A stretch of DNA of 64,000 nucleotides. Source: an uncultured Luminiphilus sp. (lineage in GTDB: Bacteria > Pseudomonadota > Gammaproteobacteria > Pseudomonadales > Halieaceae). Of the stretch, positions 32,503 through 43,039 are shown one piece after another; position 1 is the first letter of the stretch; every line of letters starts with the position of its first letter. The stretch lies in contig CALSMP010000005.1 of assembly GCA_943787485.1 (NCBI GenBank), positions 1 through 64,000 of the forward strand. The letters run 5' to 3'. The position numbers were made by a program, and so were the translations under genes. Below the pieces are notes generated by a model. It ran no database searches. It was not told the DNA's origin and saw only the letters and a list, made by a program, of their open reading frames with translations.

Positions 32503-33417
32503 ATGTCTGAAGCAACACATCCGCAGCCAAGGGTGGATTATTTTTTTGACGAGGTCACGTCGACGTTCTCTTACGTCGTGAGCTGCCCACAAACAGGCCA
32601 GTGTGGGATTGTCGATCCTGTACTCGATCTGGATTACGCCTCGGGCACCATTACGACCGGCTCGGCTGATGAGTTGATCCAGTTTGTTCGCGACAATGGA
32701 CTCACGGTGACTCGCATCCTCGAAACCCACGTGCACGCCGACCATCTGACGGCGGCACCCTATCTCCAGTCGATCCTGGGCGGCGAAATTGTCATTGGCG
32801 CTGATATCACCGTGGTGCAGCGCGTGTTTGCTGAGATCTTTAATGAGGACGACGGATTTCGCGTTGACGGAAGCCAGTTTGATTGTCTGGTTGAGGATGG
32901 TGAGGAATTTGCGATCGGGTCTCTGTGCTGTACTGCCATGCATGTACCTGGTCATACACCCGCCTGTATGGCCTATCTGATCGGCGATGCCCTGTTTGTT
33001 GGTGATACCTTGTTTATGCCCGACGCGGGAACGGCACGTTGCGATTTCCCCGGTGGTGATGCCAGAGCCCTATTCAGATCCGTGCGGCGACTGCTCGAGC
33101 TCCCGGATCAGACCCGCGTGTTTGTTTGCCACGACTATCAACCAGATGGGCGGGAATTGCTGTTTGAGTCAACGGTTGCGACTCAGAAAGCGCATAACAT
33201 TCATGTCGCCACAGGGATTTCAGAAGACGACTTTGTAGCGATGCGCGAAGCACGGGACAATACGCTGGCAATGCCCACGCTAATTTTGCCATCACTGCAG
33301 GTCAATATGCGGGCGGGCCACATGCCGCCGCTGGATGATGACCAGCGACTATTTTTAAAAGTACCGATTAATGTATTTGGCGGTGCCGCGTTATCGACGC
33401 TGGTATCAACCAACTAG
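32503..33417 (+). CDS. MBL-fold persulfide dioxygenase (ETHE1/Blh type)
   Basis: 304-residue metallo-beta-lactamase-fold protein. The iron site is visible in THVHADHLTA, MHVPGHTPACMAY and VFVCHDYQPDGR. Overall it matches the Blh subgroup of persulfide dioxygenases, which oxidise glutathione persulfide to sulfite with O2. It begins behind a region with two palindromes and is followed 25 bp later by sulfide:quinone reductase, so it handles the persulfide made by that enzyme. An unrelated hydrolase role is unlikely given this context. Confidence 0.9.
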   Translation: MSEATHPQPRVDYFFDEVTSTFSYVVSCPQTGQCGIVDPVLDLDYASGTITTGSADELIQFVRDNGLTVTRILETHVHADHLTAAPYLQSILGGEIVIGADITVVQRVFAEIFNEDDGFRVDGSQFDCLVEDGEEFAIGSLCCTAMHVPGHTPACMAYLIGDALFVGDTLFMPDAGTARCDFPGGDARALFRSVRRLLELPDQTRVFVCHDYQPDGRELLFESTVATQKAHNIHVATGISEDDFVAMREARDNTLAMPTLILPSLQVNMRAGHMPPLDDDQRLFLKVPINVFGGAALSTLVSTN

Positions 33418-33442
33418 CGAAACTCCTTTGGGGATTGTATGC

Positions 33443-34670
33443 ATGGAAGCCGTTAACCACGTAGAGGTCGCCATTGTCGGCGGCGGCGCGGCTGGCGATC
33501 GCGCTGGCTACAAGCCTGCTCAAGCGGGCACCCGAGCTTCAGATTGCGGTGATCGATCCGGCAGATATGCACTACTACCAGCCGGGCTGGACCATGGTAG
33601 GTGGCGGTATTTTTGACCTCCCGCAGACAGGTAGACCTATGGCGAGCGTCATGCCAAAGGAGGTCATCTGGATGAAACATGCAGTGATCGAACTCGACGC
33701 CGCCAATGACACCCTTGGGCTAGACGATGGTTCCACCCTCACCTACGACCGACTCGTCGTTTGCCCTGGGCTCAGGTTGAATTGGGCCGGGGTTGAAGGG
33801 CTCGAGGAGCACCTAGGAAGAAATGGTGTCACCTCAAATTATAACTATAAAACAGCTAGTTATACTTGGGAGCTCATTCAAAATCTAAAATCAGGGAAGG
33901 CGCTGTTTACCCAGCCTCCCATGCCGATCAAGTGTGCCGGCGCACCTCAAAAAGCCCTCTATCTCTCTGGTGATTACTGGGCTCGCAACGGTCGTATTGG
34001 CGATATAGACATCCACTTCCACACCTCGACGCCGGGCTTGTTTGGCGTCTCCGCCTATGTGCCGGCCCTGATGAAATACATCGAGCGCTATCGCGCGAAT
34101 CTGCATTTCCAGCACACTCTGGTCAAGGTAAATGGCGACACCAAAATAGCTACATTCAAAGATGATCAAGGGGCGTTGCACGAGGTCGACTTCGATATGA
34201 TCCACGTCTGCCCGCCTCAATGCGCCCCTGACTTCATTCGACAATCCGCACTGTCCGATGACACTGGCTGGGTCGATGTTGATCAACAGACGCTGCAGAG
34301 TAAGCGCTTTGATAACGTCTGGTCCTTGGGCGATGTGATGAATGCCCCGAACGCAAAGACCGCAGCCGCGGCGCGCGCTCAGGCTCCCGTGGTTGCTCAC
34401 AATCTCCTACAACAGGCAGGAAAAGTGGCGGGGACTTGTCACTACAACGGCTACGGGTCCTGCCCGCTTACGGTGGAACGTGGGAAAATTGTGTTGGCGG
34501 AATTTGGCTACGGTGGCACCCTTCTGCCAAGCTTCCCAAAATGGCTCATTGATGGCCAGGAGCCCTCTTCCCTGGCCTGGCTGCTCAAGGCTAAAGTACT
34601 GCCTGCTGTGTACTGGGAGGCCATGTTGAAGGGGCGGGAGTGGATGGTCAGCCCCAAGCCGCAGGTCTGA
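33443..34670 (+). CDS. sqr: Sulfide:quinone oxidoreductase (SQOR-like), one frame break
   Basis: About 408 residues of the flavoprotein disulfide reductase family; oxidises sulfide and feeds electrons to quinone. FAD motif VAIVGGGAAG at the N-terminus. Redox cysteines are in IKCAGAPQKALYLS and in GYGSCPLTVERGKIVLAEF, the arrangement of the mitochondrial-type SQOR. HYYQPGWTMVGGG and DVMNAPNAKTAAAARAQAPV also match. One extra base near 33497 (GGCGATCGCG) separates GGGAAG from ALATSLLKRAPEL. It sits between the persulfide dioxygenase and a SulP carrier. Confidence 0.92.
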
Positions 34671-34687
34671 GCAAGGTCGAGCACACG

Positions 34688-36406
34688 ATGCTATCACCAC
34701 TATTACCTGATCTGACTTGGCTCAAGGGCTATAGCCGTGTTCACTTCGGACATGACGTCACCGCTGCGGTCGTGGTGACCATCATGCTTATTCCCCAGTC
34801 ACTGGCCTATGCTCTACTGGCGGGTTTGCCTGCGGAGATGGGGCTCTATGCCAGTATTCTTCCGCTAGTAGCTTACGCCCTCTTCGGTAGTAGTCGAACA
34901 TTGTCGGTAGGTCCCGTTGCGGTTATCGCCCTGATGACAGCGACTGCGGTGGGGAATGTTTCCAGCCAAGGCACAGCTGACTACGCCACAGCGGCCGTTC
35001 TTCTGGCGCTGCTCAGCGGGGCGATACTTATTCTGCTGGGGATCTTACGTTTTGGCTTTGTCACCAACTTTTTATCGCATCCCGTGGTGTCCGGCTTTAT
35101 TACCGCCTCGGGGGTGTTGATTGCGCTCAGTCAAATTCGCCATCTCCTCGGTACCTCAGCGCAGGGTGCAACTCTGCCAGAGTTATCGGCAAGCCTCTTG
35201 AGCGGGATCGGCGAATTTCATATGCCGACCTTTTTGGTGGGTAGTTCGGTCTTGCTGTTTCTTTGGGTGTGCCGGCATTTTATGACAGCTGGCCTTGTGG
35301 CGCTGGGCGTGCCGCTATCCACGGCAGAGCTCAGTACCAAAGCAGCGCCGGTGCTCGCCATTATGGGCACTATCGTCCTGGTTATCGTCTTCAATTTGGA
35401 GTCACTTGGGGTGGCTCTGGTCGGGACAGTACCCCAGGGCTTACCAGCCTTCACGACCCCGCTCTTTGATCTGTCTCTGGCAAAGCAGCTCGCCCTTCCC
35501 GCCTTGCTCATTTCATTGATCGGTTTTGTTGAGTCGGTTTCCGTCGGGCGAACGTTGGGCGCGAAGCGCGGCCAGCGGATTAACCCCGACAAGGAGCTCG
35601 TTGCTCTCGGAGCCGCCAACGTCGCTTCAGCGCTGTCTGCGGGTTTTCCAGTCACTGGCGGTTTTTCCCGTTCGGTGGTCAACTTTGAGGCGGGTGCAGT
35701 AACCCAAGCCGCGTCTATCATGGCGGCGATGGGTATAGCGCTTGCAGCGCTACTCCTCACGCCGTTACTTTATTTTTTGCCCAAAGCGACGCTTGCCGCC
35801 ACGATAATCCTTGCTGTGACCACGCTGATCGATTGGAAGATCCTGGTGCAGGCATGGCGCTTTTCTTGGGCCGACTTTCTGGCGGTTGCTACCACGATTT
35901 CGTTGACATTATTTTTGGGCGTGGAGATTGGCGTCCTGTCGGGTGTGGCTGTGAGCATTGGTATGCACCTTTACAAAACCAGCAGACCGCATTTTGCCGT
36001 GGTCGGGTCAGTACACGGCACAGGGTATTTCAGAAGTGTGCAGCGGCATGACGTCTGCACCGTTCCTGAGATCATCTCTATTCGGGTCGACGAAAGCCTG
36101 TATTTTGCGAACGCGGCCTATTTAGAAGAAATCGTATTGGCACAGATTGCAAGCAACAAAGCCGCAAAACATATTATCCTTATGTGCTCGGCGGTAAATG
36201 ACATTGACTTAAGCGCCCTTGAAGCGCTCGAAGAAATCAATAATGCCTTAGGGGACCTTGGGATTTGTCTCCATTTAAGCGAAATCAAAGGACCGGTGAT
36301 GAATAACCTCAATCGAAGCGATTTTCTCGACCACCTTTCGGGCCGCGTCTTCGATACCCAGCACGAGGCGTTTAATAGCCTGCGTCAAGAGCATATGGCA
36401 CGGTGA
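34688..36406 (+). CDS. SulP-family anion transporter with STAS domain
   Basis: 572 residues from ATG 34688 (the frame runs back to 34640, but the SulP homology begins with LPDLTWLKGYSRVHFGHDV). Ten to fourteen membrane helices with the family signature (IPQSLAYALLAGLPAEMGLYASILP, FPVTGGFSRSVVNF) and a C-terminal STAS domain (VDESLYFANAAYLEEIV, INDIDLSALEALE-like). SulP proteins move sulfate, bicarbonate or other anions. It follows sqr by 17 bp, so export of sulfite or sulfate made by the pathway is the natural hypothesis; direction is not shown by sequence. Confidence 0.9.
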   Translation: MLSPLLPDLTWLKGYSRVHFGHDVTAAVVVTIMLIPQSLAYALLAGLPAEMGLYASILPLVAYALFGSSRTLSVGPVAVIALMTATAVGNVSSQGTADYATAAVLLALLSGAILILLGILRFGFVTNFLSHPVVSGFITASGVLIALSQIRHLLGTSAQGATLPELSASLLSGIGEFHMPTFLVGSSVLLFLWVCRHFMTAGLVALGVPLSTAELSTKAAPVLAIMGTIVLVIVFNLESLGVALVGTVPQGLPAFTTPLFDLSLAKQLALPALLISLIGFVESVSVGRTLGAKRGQRINPDKELVALGAANVASALSAGFPVTGGFSRSVVNFEAGAVTQAASIMAAMGIALAALLLTPLLYFLPKATLAATIILAVTTLIDWKILVQAWRFSWADFLAVATTISLTLFLGVEIGVLSGVAVSIGMHLYKTSRPHFAVVGSVHGTGYFRSVQRHDVCTVPEIISIRVDESLYFANAAYLEEIVLAQIASNKAAKHIILMCSAVNDIDLSALEALEEINNALGDLGICLHLSEIKGPVMNNLNRSDFLDHLSGRVFDTQHEAFNSLRQEHMAR

Positions 36407-36603
36407 AGCGCCTGCATTTCGTGGCGGTAATGATAACGCTGGCGCTCGCGGGCGTGAGCGCCTATTGGCTCACTCGCAGCGGCTATGAAGGTCCGTGTGC
36501 GACGACCCAAGACATCACGGCTGCCGCCATGGCGGAGGATGGATCTGATCAGGATGCATTGATTGACCATGCAATGATTGAACGCCGCGATTGTCCGCGC
36601 TGA
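36403..36603 (+). CDS. Small membrane-anchored or exported protein at end of sulfide operon
   Basis: 66 residues starting with GTG that overlaps the SulP stop in a GTGA junction. One hydrophobic N-terminal helix (FVAVMITLALAGVSAYWL) and a short acidic periplasmic tail with two Cys (EGPCATT and ERRDCPR). I recognise no family. Tight coupling to the transporter gene supports it being a real gene; a role in the SulP complex or in thiol chemistry is speculation. Confidence 0.6.
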   Translation: MKRLHFVAVMITLALAGVSAYWLTRSGYEGPCATTQDITAAAMAEDGSDQDALIDHAMIERRDCPR

Positions 36604-36610
36604 GCAAAAT

Positions 36611-37663
36611 CTAGAATATGTGACGCTCTGAGGCACGCTGAAATAACCGCAGACCCAGCCGCTCCATAATGCCTTCCACTGACATACCAATCTTTTCCTG
36701 CCAACTTTTTCTTGGCACAAAACGCACTTCTACGATATCGCACGACTCGATCTTGGACTGTATGTATGCATCGGAGGTCATGATGTCATCGATGAGCTTC
36801 TTATCAAGGGCGCGTTTACCGTACCAAATCTCGCCTGTCGCAACGTCATCGATCGGCACGCTGGGTCGTCGCTCCTGAATGAACTCTTTAAATAGGGCAA
36901 AGGTATCTTCGAGATCTTCGAGGAACTTACGCCTCCCCTCCTCCGTATTCTCGCCAAACATGGTGAGTGTGCGCTTGTACTTACCAGCGGTGAGTAATTC
37001 AAAATCAATGTCGTTCTTTTTTAATAGCTTATGAAAGTTGGGCAGTTGAGCCAGCACGCCAATGGAACCGATGACGGCAAAAGGCGCTGCTAAAATTCGA
37101 TCGGCGACGCAGGCCATCATGTAACCGCCACTGGCTGCGACTTTGTCCACGGCGATAGTAAGGGGAATCCCGGCATCAGCAATCCGTTGCAGCTGACTCG
37201 CCGCCAGGCCGTAGCTGTGCACAAGCCCACCAGGGCTCTCTAAACAGACAAGAATTTCGTCTTCCGCGCCTGCTATTGGCAGTACCGCAGAGATTTCTTC
37301 CCGCAGGCTATCGGTCGCTGAAGCCTGGATGTCACCCTCAAAGCGGAGGATAAAAAGTCTAGATTTTTCAGGCGTCTCTTGGCTCGCCGCTTGTTTTTTA
37401 GCTTCTTTTGCCTCGGCTTTGGCTGCTTTTTTCTCTGTCTTCAATCGCTGCTTGGTAGCCTCGGGGGTTTCCAGAGATTCACGAACAGCATCTTGAAAAG
37501 CGCGATATTTCTCGTTTGTTTGACGGATTTCAATTTGACCCTCATGGCCAGCTGCCCGTCGGCGCTGACTTATGGCTGCAACGCCCGCTACAACGAGCAA
37601 AATGGCCGCAACGAGGATAATTGCCTGCGCGAGGAACGTGCCGATTTCGATAAGAAATTCCAT
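36611..37663 (-). CDS. sohB: Inner-membrane protease SohB (signal peptide peptidase-like)
   Basis: 350 residues, family S49. One N-terminal membrane helix, a Lys/Glu/Ala-rich linker (residues about 70-100), then the ClpP-like core with catalytic Ser in KVAASGGYMMACVADRILAAPFAVIGSIGV and the active-site Lys in the GKYKRTLTMFGENTEEGRRKF region. SohB is a multicopy suppressor of DegP loss in E. coli. Convergent with the sulfide operon end (8 bp gap). Confidence 0.93.
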   Translation of the reverse strand: MEFLIEIGTFLAQAIILVAAILLVVAGVAAISQRRRAAGHEGQIEIRQTNEKYRAFQDAVRESLETPEATKQRLKTEKKAAKAEAKEAKKQAASQETPEKSRLFILRFEGDIQASATDSLREEISAVLPIAGAEDEILVCLESPGGLVHSYGLAASQLQRIADAGIPLTIAVDKVAASGGYMMACVADRILAAPFAVIGSIGVLAQLPNFHKLLKKNDIDFELLTAGKYKRTLTMFGENTEEGRRKFLEDLEDTFALFKEFIQERRPSVPIDDVATGEIWYGKRALDKKLIDDIMTSDAYIQSKIESCDIVEVRFVPRKSWQEKIGMSVEGIMERLGLRLFQRASERHIF

Positions 37664-37742
37664 GGACTCTCCAAACTGTTGTTATCGGTAGGCTACTGCG
37701 CCAACCGGTAGTGTATGCCGAACTCGACTATCACGGGCTAGT

Positions 37743-38546
37743 TCATTCTGAAAACGCTGCTTGAATCAGCTGCCCAGATATCGACGCCATCGGTGGTATC
37801 TGAGGTAGAGATTCGCGTTCAAACCAACCCGCATCGGCAATTTCTGCGGGATCTAGTATCAACTCGCCGCTAGCGTAGTCGGCGATAAACCCAAGCATTA
37901 ACTGAGAGGGAAATGGCCAGGCCTGAGAGCGAAAGAAACGCGTGTTGCAGATCTCGATACCGACCTCTTCTCTCACCTCCCGCGCAACCGCAGCCTCGGC
38001 AGACTCCCCGGGCTCGATGAAACCAGCCAGCGTACTGTAAAAACCTGTCTGCCTACCGGCCGCGGCCGCCAGCAGCAGCTCTGCCCCCTTTTTAACGGCA
38101 ACGATGATGCAGGGGTTCAGGCGAGGATAAGCCTGATAGTTGCAATCGACACAGCCCAAGGCCTTCCCTTGATCGCGCAGCTCAGTCGTCTGGCCGCATC
38201 GACCGCAGAAACGATGATCTCGCCACCAATGGTGCAACTGCAGCCCTCGGCCAAACGCATTAAAGACGTGATCGGATACTCGGCCCAGCAGCGTATACAG
38301 GCTACCTGTCAGGTGTTCCAGGGCATTGATCTGGTGCTCGAGAAGCTGAATTGTGTAGCAAGGCGTCTGATTCCAATAGCCCACGGGAATTTCACGGTTG
38401 TAATCCCCAAATTCCTGAGCTATCTGAGTGCGGGTGAACAATACATCGGGAGGGAGTCGCAATGGCAAGACGGCATTTTTCCCTACAAAGGGCAAAATGA
38501 TATCCCCATCAGAGGGTGGTTCTACAATGGGTTGTATTGATAGCAT
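37743..38546 (-). CDS. nudC: NAD+ diphosphatase / RNA decapping hydrolase NudC
   Basis: 267 residues. Zinc ribbon CGRCG...CVDC, then the Nudix box (GFIEPGES through REVREEVGIE) and the NudC-specific tail SQAWPFPSQLMLGF. It cleaves NADH/NAD+ and removes NAD caps from RNA. Standalone gene, divergent from nhaB. Confidence 0.94.
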   Translation of the reverse strand: MLSIQPIVEPPSDGDIILPFVGKNAVLPLRLPPDVLFTRTQIAQEFGDYNREIPVGYWNQTPCYTIQLLEHQINALEHLTGSLYTLLGRVSDHVFNAFGRGLQLHHWWRDHRFCGRCGQTTELRDQGKALGCVDCNYQAYPRLNPCIIVAVKKGAELLLAAAAGRQTGFYSTLAGFIEPGESAEAAVAREVREEVGIEICNTRFFRSQAWPFPSQLMLGFIADYASGELILDPAEIADAGWFERESLPQIPPMASISGQLIQAAFSE

Positions 38547-38673
38547 GCGGCTCTCCGAGAAACGGGTCTCATGGTAGAAACTCGACCCAAGTTAAACAAG
38601 AGTAAAAAAATACTGTCCAGCTTAAGGACAGCACAGGCGTCTCCGCGGCGCATACACACAGTAAGGGCAGACC

Positions 38674-40179
38674 ATGCAAGAAACCACCTCTCAGGCCTTG
38701 TGGCACAATTTCCTTGGGCCTTCGCCGGTCTGGTACAAGCAAACTATCCTCGCTTTTCTCTTACTTAATCCTATTTTGCTCTACACGGCAGGCCCATTCT
38801 TCACGGGCTGGGCGCTGATTGCTGAGTTCATTTTTACGCTAGCCCTTGCACTTCGCTGTTACCCTCTACAACCTGGCGGACTGCTGGCTATCGAGGCCAT
38901 TGTGATCGGATTGGCCCATCCCCACTCAGTGTTCCACGAAGCCGAGGCAAATTTCGAAGTGATATTGCTGCTGATGTTTATGGTAGCGGGTATCTACTTT
39001 ATGAAGGATTTGCTTCTTTTTGTCTTCACCAAAATCCTGCTCAACGTGAAGTCCAAAAAGATACTGTCACTGCTGTTCTCGCTTGTCGCCGCTGTTCTTT
39101 CTGCATTTCTTGATGCCCTTACCGTTACTGCCGTTTTGATCAGCGTGGGCGTTGGGTTTTACGCGGTCTATCACAAAGTCGCCTCGGGTAAACACCACTC
39201 TGCGGATGATCACGACCACGGTAACGACGAGCAGGTAACCGACACGCATCACGACGATTTGGAAGGTTTCCGCGCTTTTCTGAGAAGCCTATTGATGCAC
39301 GGCGCAGTGGGCACTGCCCTGGGCGGCGTATGTACCCTAGTAGGAGAGCCTCAAAACCTGCTAATTGCTACCGTTGCGGGGTGGAACTTTATCGAGTTTT
39401 TCCTGCTCATGGCGCCAGTCACTATGCCTGTTTTGGCGTGTGGGCTGTTGACGTGTGTGCTGCTAGAGGCGACCGGCAAGTTCGGTTATGGGGCCGCGCT
39501 ACCGCCGAGGGTCAGGATTGTCCTCGAGGAATTTCAAGCGCGGGAAACTGAAAAGGCCAATCCCCGGAGCAACGCAAAGCTAGTGGTGCAGGCGATTGTT
39601 GCCATCATCCTAGTCTTGGGGCTCGCATTCCACTTGGCGGCGGTGGGTCTGATCGGCCTGCTCGTTATTGTCCTGCTAACGGCATTCAACGGTATTACTG
39701 AGGAGCATCAAATTGGTCACGCCTTTGAGGAGGCACTACCGTTCACTGCGCTTTTAGTAGTGTTCTTCGCCATTGTGGCGGTTATCCATGAGCAGCATTT
39801 GTTCACGCCGGTCATCGAGTGGGTGTTGCATCAAGACTCGAGCGTGCGACCCGCCATGTTTTTCCTGGCCAATGGGGTGCTGTCCATGATCTCGGACAAC
39901 GTCTTCGTGGCCACGGTTTACATTAACGAGGTGAAGGCCGCGCTCGATGCAGGTGAAATCACCCGAAATGAGTTTGACAAACTGGCCGTAGCGATCAATA
40001 CCGGTACCAACCTACCCAGCGTTGCTACGCCGAATGGTCAGGCGGCTTTCTTATTCCTACTAACGTCCGCTTTGGCACCTCTTATTCGACTGTCATACGG
40101 CCGCATGGTGGTGATGGCACTGCCCTACACTATTGTTCTCGGCTCTGTCGGTTTGATTACGGTTTATCTCTTCATCTGA
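38674..40179 (+). CDS. nhaB: Na+/H+ antiporter NhaB
   Basis: 501 residues, about 12 membrane helices, matching NhaB end to end ([38 protein letters not shown]-type opening, [54 protein letters not shown]). A His/Asp-rich cytoplasmic loop ([19 protein letters not shown]) is noticeable and might bind metal. Sodium extrusion fits a marine organism. An AAGGGCAG ribosome site precedes the ATG. Confidence 0.95.
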   Translation: MQETTSQALWHNFLGPSPVWYKQTILAFLLLNPILLYTAGPFFTGWALIAEFIFTLALALRCYPLQPGGLLAIEAIVIGLAHPHSVFHEAEANFEVILLLMFMVAGIYFMKDLLLFVFTKILLNVKSKKILSLLFSLVAAVLSAFLDALTVTAVLISVGVGFYAVYHKVASGKHHSADDHDHGNDEQVTDTHHDDLEGFRAFLRSLLMHGAVGTALGGVCTLVGEPQNLLIATVAGWNFIEFFLLMAPVTMPVLACGLLTCVLLEATGKFGYGAALPPRVRIVLEEFQARETEKANPRSNAKLVVQAIVAIILVLGLAFHLAAVGLIGLLVIVLLTAFNGITEEHQIGHAFEEALPFTALLVVFFAIVAVIHEQHLFTPVIEWVLHQDSSVRPAMFFLANGVLSMISDNVFVATVYINEVKAALDAGEITRNEFDKLAVAINTGTNLPSVATPNGQAAFLFLLTSALAPLIRLSYGRMVVMALPYTIVLGSVGLITVYLFI

Positions 40180-40180
40180 C

Positions 40181-40894
40181 TTAAGGATCCCAAGTGGCTA
40201 CAGTGCCAGCTACTTGGGCAATCTCTTTGAGTTTCTCCTCATGACGCATAAGTTCATCATCGGTCGGCCTGATTACTTTTAGCGGGGTCCTGATCGCAGG
40301 GAGTCGGCGGATCCGACCCCCTTGTTGAGCGCCTTGGGCGTTGCTGTCGTCTTCGTCGGTGAGCCCCAAAGATGTCTGCCCTCCAGTCATCGCCAAATAA
40401 ACCTCAGCGAGAATTTCGGCATCAAGCAGCGCGCCGTGAAGAGTTCTCGAGGCGTTGCTAACCTGATAGCGCTGGCATAGGGCATCAAGATTATTGCGCT
40501 GGCCCGGATGTTTTGCTCGGGCGATCGTCAGGGAGTCAATGATTTTGCAACGGGTGTGGGTGGCCGGGCCTTTCGGGTCTAGTCGCGCAAATTCCGCATC
40601 GATAAAACCCACATCGAAGGGTGCGTTGTGAATAATGAGGTCCGCTCCATCGATAAATGCGAGGAACTCGTTAGCGATCCGCTCAAAGGGAGGTTTATCG
40701 GCAAGAAATCCTTGGGTAATACCGTGTACAGCCAAAGCGCCCTCATCGATCTCGCGGTTGGGCTGAACGTATTGGTGGTAATGTCGGCCAGTCAGCTTAC
40801 GATCGACTAGCTCGACACATCCGATTTCAATAATTCGATGGCCCTGCGTCACCTCAAGGCCCGTCGTTTCAGTATCAAGAACGATTTGACGCAT
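40181..40894 (-). CDS. dnaQ: DNA polymerase III epsilon subunit (3'-5' proofreading exonuclease)
   Basis: 237 residues from ATG 40894, which begins [15 protein letters not shown] with the Exo I Asp-Glu pair; an in-frame ATG at 40912 adds six residues. Exo II ([14 protein letters not shown]) and Exo III ([15 protein letters not shown]) are present, as is a C-terminal tail that binds the alpha subunit. It overlaps rnhA upstream, the classical rnhA-dnaQ pairing (here same strand). Confidence 0.95.
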   Translation of the reverse strand: MRQIVLDTETTGLEVTQGHRIIEIGCVELVDRKLTGRHYHQYVQPNREIDEGALAVHGITQGFLADKPPFERIANEFLAFIDGADLIIHNAPFDVGFIDAEFARLDPKGPATHTRCKIIDSLTIARAKHPGQRNNLDALCQRYQVSNASRTLHGALLDAEILAEVYLAMTGGQTSLGLTDEDDSNAQGAQQGGRIRRLPAIRTPLKVIRPTDDELMRHEEKLKEIAQVAGTVATWDP

Positions 40895-41333
40895 TCGCCA
40901 GCTCCATGTCATCGATAGCTTTGTTCGCCAGCTGATCGGCTCGCTCGTTCTCAGGATGCCCGCTATGGCCTTTCACCCAAAACCAGCTGACTTCATGACG
41001 CGTGACCTCACTGGCAAGCGCCTGCCAGAGGTCTTTATTTTTGACCGGCTTCTTCGCCGCGGTCTTCCAGCCGTTGCGCTCCCAATTCGCGAGCCATTTG
41101 GTAATACCGTCACGCACATAAACAGAGTCCGTGGTGAGGGCGACGTGGCAGGGCTCCTTGAGCGCCTTTAAGGCTTCTATCGCCGCCTGCAATTCCATGC
41201 GGTTATTGGTTGTTTCGGGATCGGCTCCGCGAAGCTCACGACAGTGCTCGCCTGAGCGCAACAGTGCGCCCCACCCCCCTGGACCCGGATTACCCCTGCA
41301 GGCTCCGTCGGTAAATACTTCGACGGATTTCAT
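40875..41333 (-). CDS. rnhA: Ribonuclease HI
   Basis: 152 residues. Active-site acids appear in [17 protein letters not shown] (Asp), [13 protein letters not shown] (Glu), [14 protein letters not shown] (Asp) and [16 protein letters not shown] (His/Asp). It removes RNA from RNA-DNA hybrids. It overlaps the methyltransferase stop by 4 bases and extends 20 bases past the dnaQ start. Confidence 0.96.
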   Translation of the reverse strand: MKSVEVFTDGACRGNPGPGGWGALLRSGEHCRELRGADPETTNNRMELQAAIEALKALKEPCHVALTTDSVYVRDGITKWLANWERNGWKTAAKKPVKNKDLWQALASEVTRHEVSWFWVKGHSGHPENERADQLANKAIDDMELANASNRS

Positions 41334-42202
41334 TTGTCGGGAGTGAATTCCAGGGTGCGCTGGGAGGGCGCACCGCGTGCTCCCCCGATAATCGGCTTCG
41401 CTACAGGCAGGCCCATCATTCTTGCGCGAAGGCGGCGCTGAGGCTGTTGCTGCAGGTAGCCCAATACCGATTTATTTCCGAATAGGACGTAATAACTCCC
41501 GAGTGGGATATTATGTTCAGCCAGCCAGTTATCGATCCGGGCTAAAAAGTCACCGACGCCACTTTTATGGGCAAGGGGTAACGCAAGTTTATGCCGAGCC
41601 GGTGCCATATGAAAATTGAGTAGCCGCAGCCAATCCTCCAGCTTGCTTAGGGAGATGGCTACACTGCGGTCGGCTCGTCTCAGCCGAAAAAGCCTCACCA
41701 GCCTGGTCATCCAGCCCCAAAGGCTGTTGGCATTGGCGTCGACGACCAATAAATGCCCGTCCTGAGTCAACACTCGATGAACTTCACGGAGCAGGCGATG
41801 CGGTTCCTCATTCTGTTGGAGCGCGTTAAACATCACCACCACATCGACCGACTCCGTGGCTAGGGGAAGCTCTTCATCTCTGGCGACCACAGCTACTCTT
41901 TCTGCTTGTGCTCCTACCTTGGGCGCGGTTTGTTGTCCTCCATCATCACCGCGATCCCATGCTTCGTCCCTCGGGATGATTCGTGTAACATGTCTGACGC
42001 GAGACGCCTCATCAACAGGCACCCCCATATCATCCCCAATGACCACGAGATGATAACCAAACCACTGGTCTAGGATGACTTCAATGTCCGTGGTCACTTG
42101 GTGGCGCAGCCGGCGACCTAGCTGAGTTTCCCGCGACCACTGATAAAAGCGCTGGCGCCGGGAGGGCCTGTCGGCAGCGGTAGATGTACCTTGAGAGCTC
42201 AT
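41330..42202 (-). CDS. SAM-dependent methyltransferase, YafS-like
   Basis: 290-residue class I methyltransferase. The post-motif I region is [37 protein letters not shown] followed by [20 protein letters not shown]; the usual glycine-rich motif I is weak (VVIGDDMGV). E. coli keeps the homologous gene yafS between gloB and rnhA, exactly as here, but its substrate remains unknown. Divergent from gloB. Confidence 0.85.
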   Translation of the reverse strand: MSSQGTSTAADRPSRRQRFYQWSRETQLGRRLRHQVTTDIEVILDQWFGYHLVVIGDDMGVPVDEASRVRHVTRIIPRDEAWDRGDDGGQQTAPKVGAQAERVAVVARDEELPLATESVDVVVMFNALQQNEEPHRLLREVHRVLTQDGHLLVVDANANSLWGWMTRLVRLFRLRRADRSVAISLSKLEDWLRLLNFHMAPARHKLALPLAHKSGVGDFLARIDNWLAEHNIPLGSYYVLFGNKSVLGYLQQQPQRRLRARMMGLPVAKPIIGGARGAPSQRTLEFTPDK

Positions 42203-42271
42203 GGGCAGAAGATAGCGCCGCCGGACTCAACCTACAACCCAATTTAAGCAGCGGAGTTAGACAGACGTTTG

Positions 42272-43036
42272 ATGACACACCCGACAATAGAACCGATAAA
42301 AGCCTTCTCCGATAACTACATTTGGCTGCTACACGATGGCCGCAGCGCCTACGTGGTGGATCCGGGGGACGCAGAGCCTGTTTTACAAGCGCTGCAAGAA
42401 AGGCACCTTCAGCTCGAGGGTGTGTTGATCACTCATCATCATCCCGACCATGTGGGCGGCGTAGTGGCACTCAAGACAGAGACGGCGTGCACCGTCTGGG
42501 GGCCGCACAACCCAAGCGTCCCTCAAATTGATCAGCGGCTAGGGGAAGGCGACTCCGTCGATGTTCTGGGTGTGAAGTGGCAGATCTTGGAGGTGCCGGG
42601 CCACACCCTCGATCATATTGCTTACGTCAGCGCAGGGGCGGTATTTTGTGGCGACACCCTTTTCGCCGGCGGTTGCGGTCGGGTCTTTGAAGGAACCTTT
42701 CCCATGATGCGCCAGTCTCTCGCCAAGCTCCGACGCTTGCCTCCCGAGACGCGGGTTTACTGCGCCCATGAGTACACGCTTTCAAATTTAGCCTTCGCCA
42801 CGTCCGTAGCACCCGATGATGCGGCCATCCAGAGGCGACTGGCAGACTGCCAGCGATTGAGGGCAGCGGATGAACCAACTGTGCCTTCCAGCATTCAAGA
42901 AGAATGCTCATCAAACCCTTTCTTGCGCTGGGATGATCCCGCCATTTACCAAGCGCTAACACTCCACGATAAAGCAGCGACGGACGATCATGACGCCGTT
43001 TTTGCCGCTCTGCGACAATGGAAAGATAACTTCTAA
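42272..43036 (+). CDS. gloB: Hydroxyacylglutathione hydrolase (glyoxalase II)
   Basis: 254 residues, metallo-beta-lactamase fold. Binuclear metal site THHHPDHVGG, later VPGHTLDHIAYV, FCGDTLFAGGCGRVFEG and YCAHEYTLSNLAFA. Hydrolyses S-lactoylglutathione from methylglyoxal detoxification. The ATG at 42272 is preferred over the adjacent TTG. Followed 3 bp later by mltD. Confidence 0.95.
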   Translation: MTHPTIEPIKAFSDNYIWLLHDGRSAYVVDPGDAEPVLQALQERHLQLEGVLITHHHPDHVGGVVALKTETACTVWGPHNPSVPQIDQRLGEGDSVDVLGVKWQILEVPGHTLDHIAYVSAGAVFCGDTLFAGGCGRVFEGTFPMMRQSLAKLRRLPPETRVYCAHEYTLSNLAFATSVAPDDAAIQRRLADCQRLRAADEPTVPSSIQEECSSNPFLRWDDPAIYQALTLHDKAATDDHDAVFAALRQWKDNF

Positions 43037-43039
43037 GCG

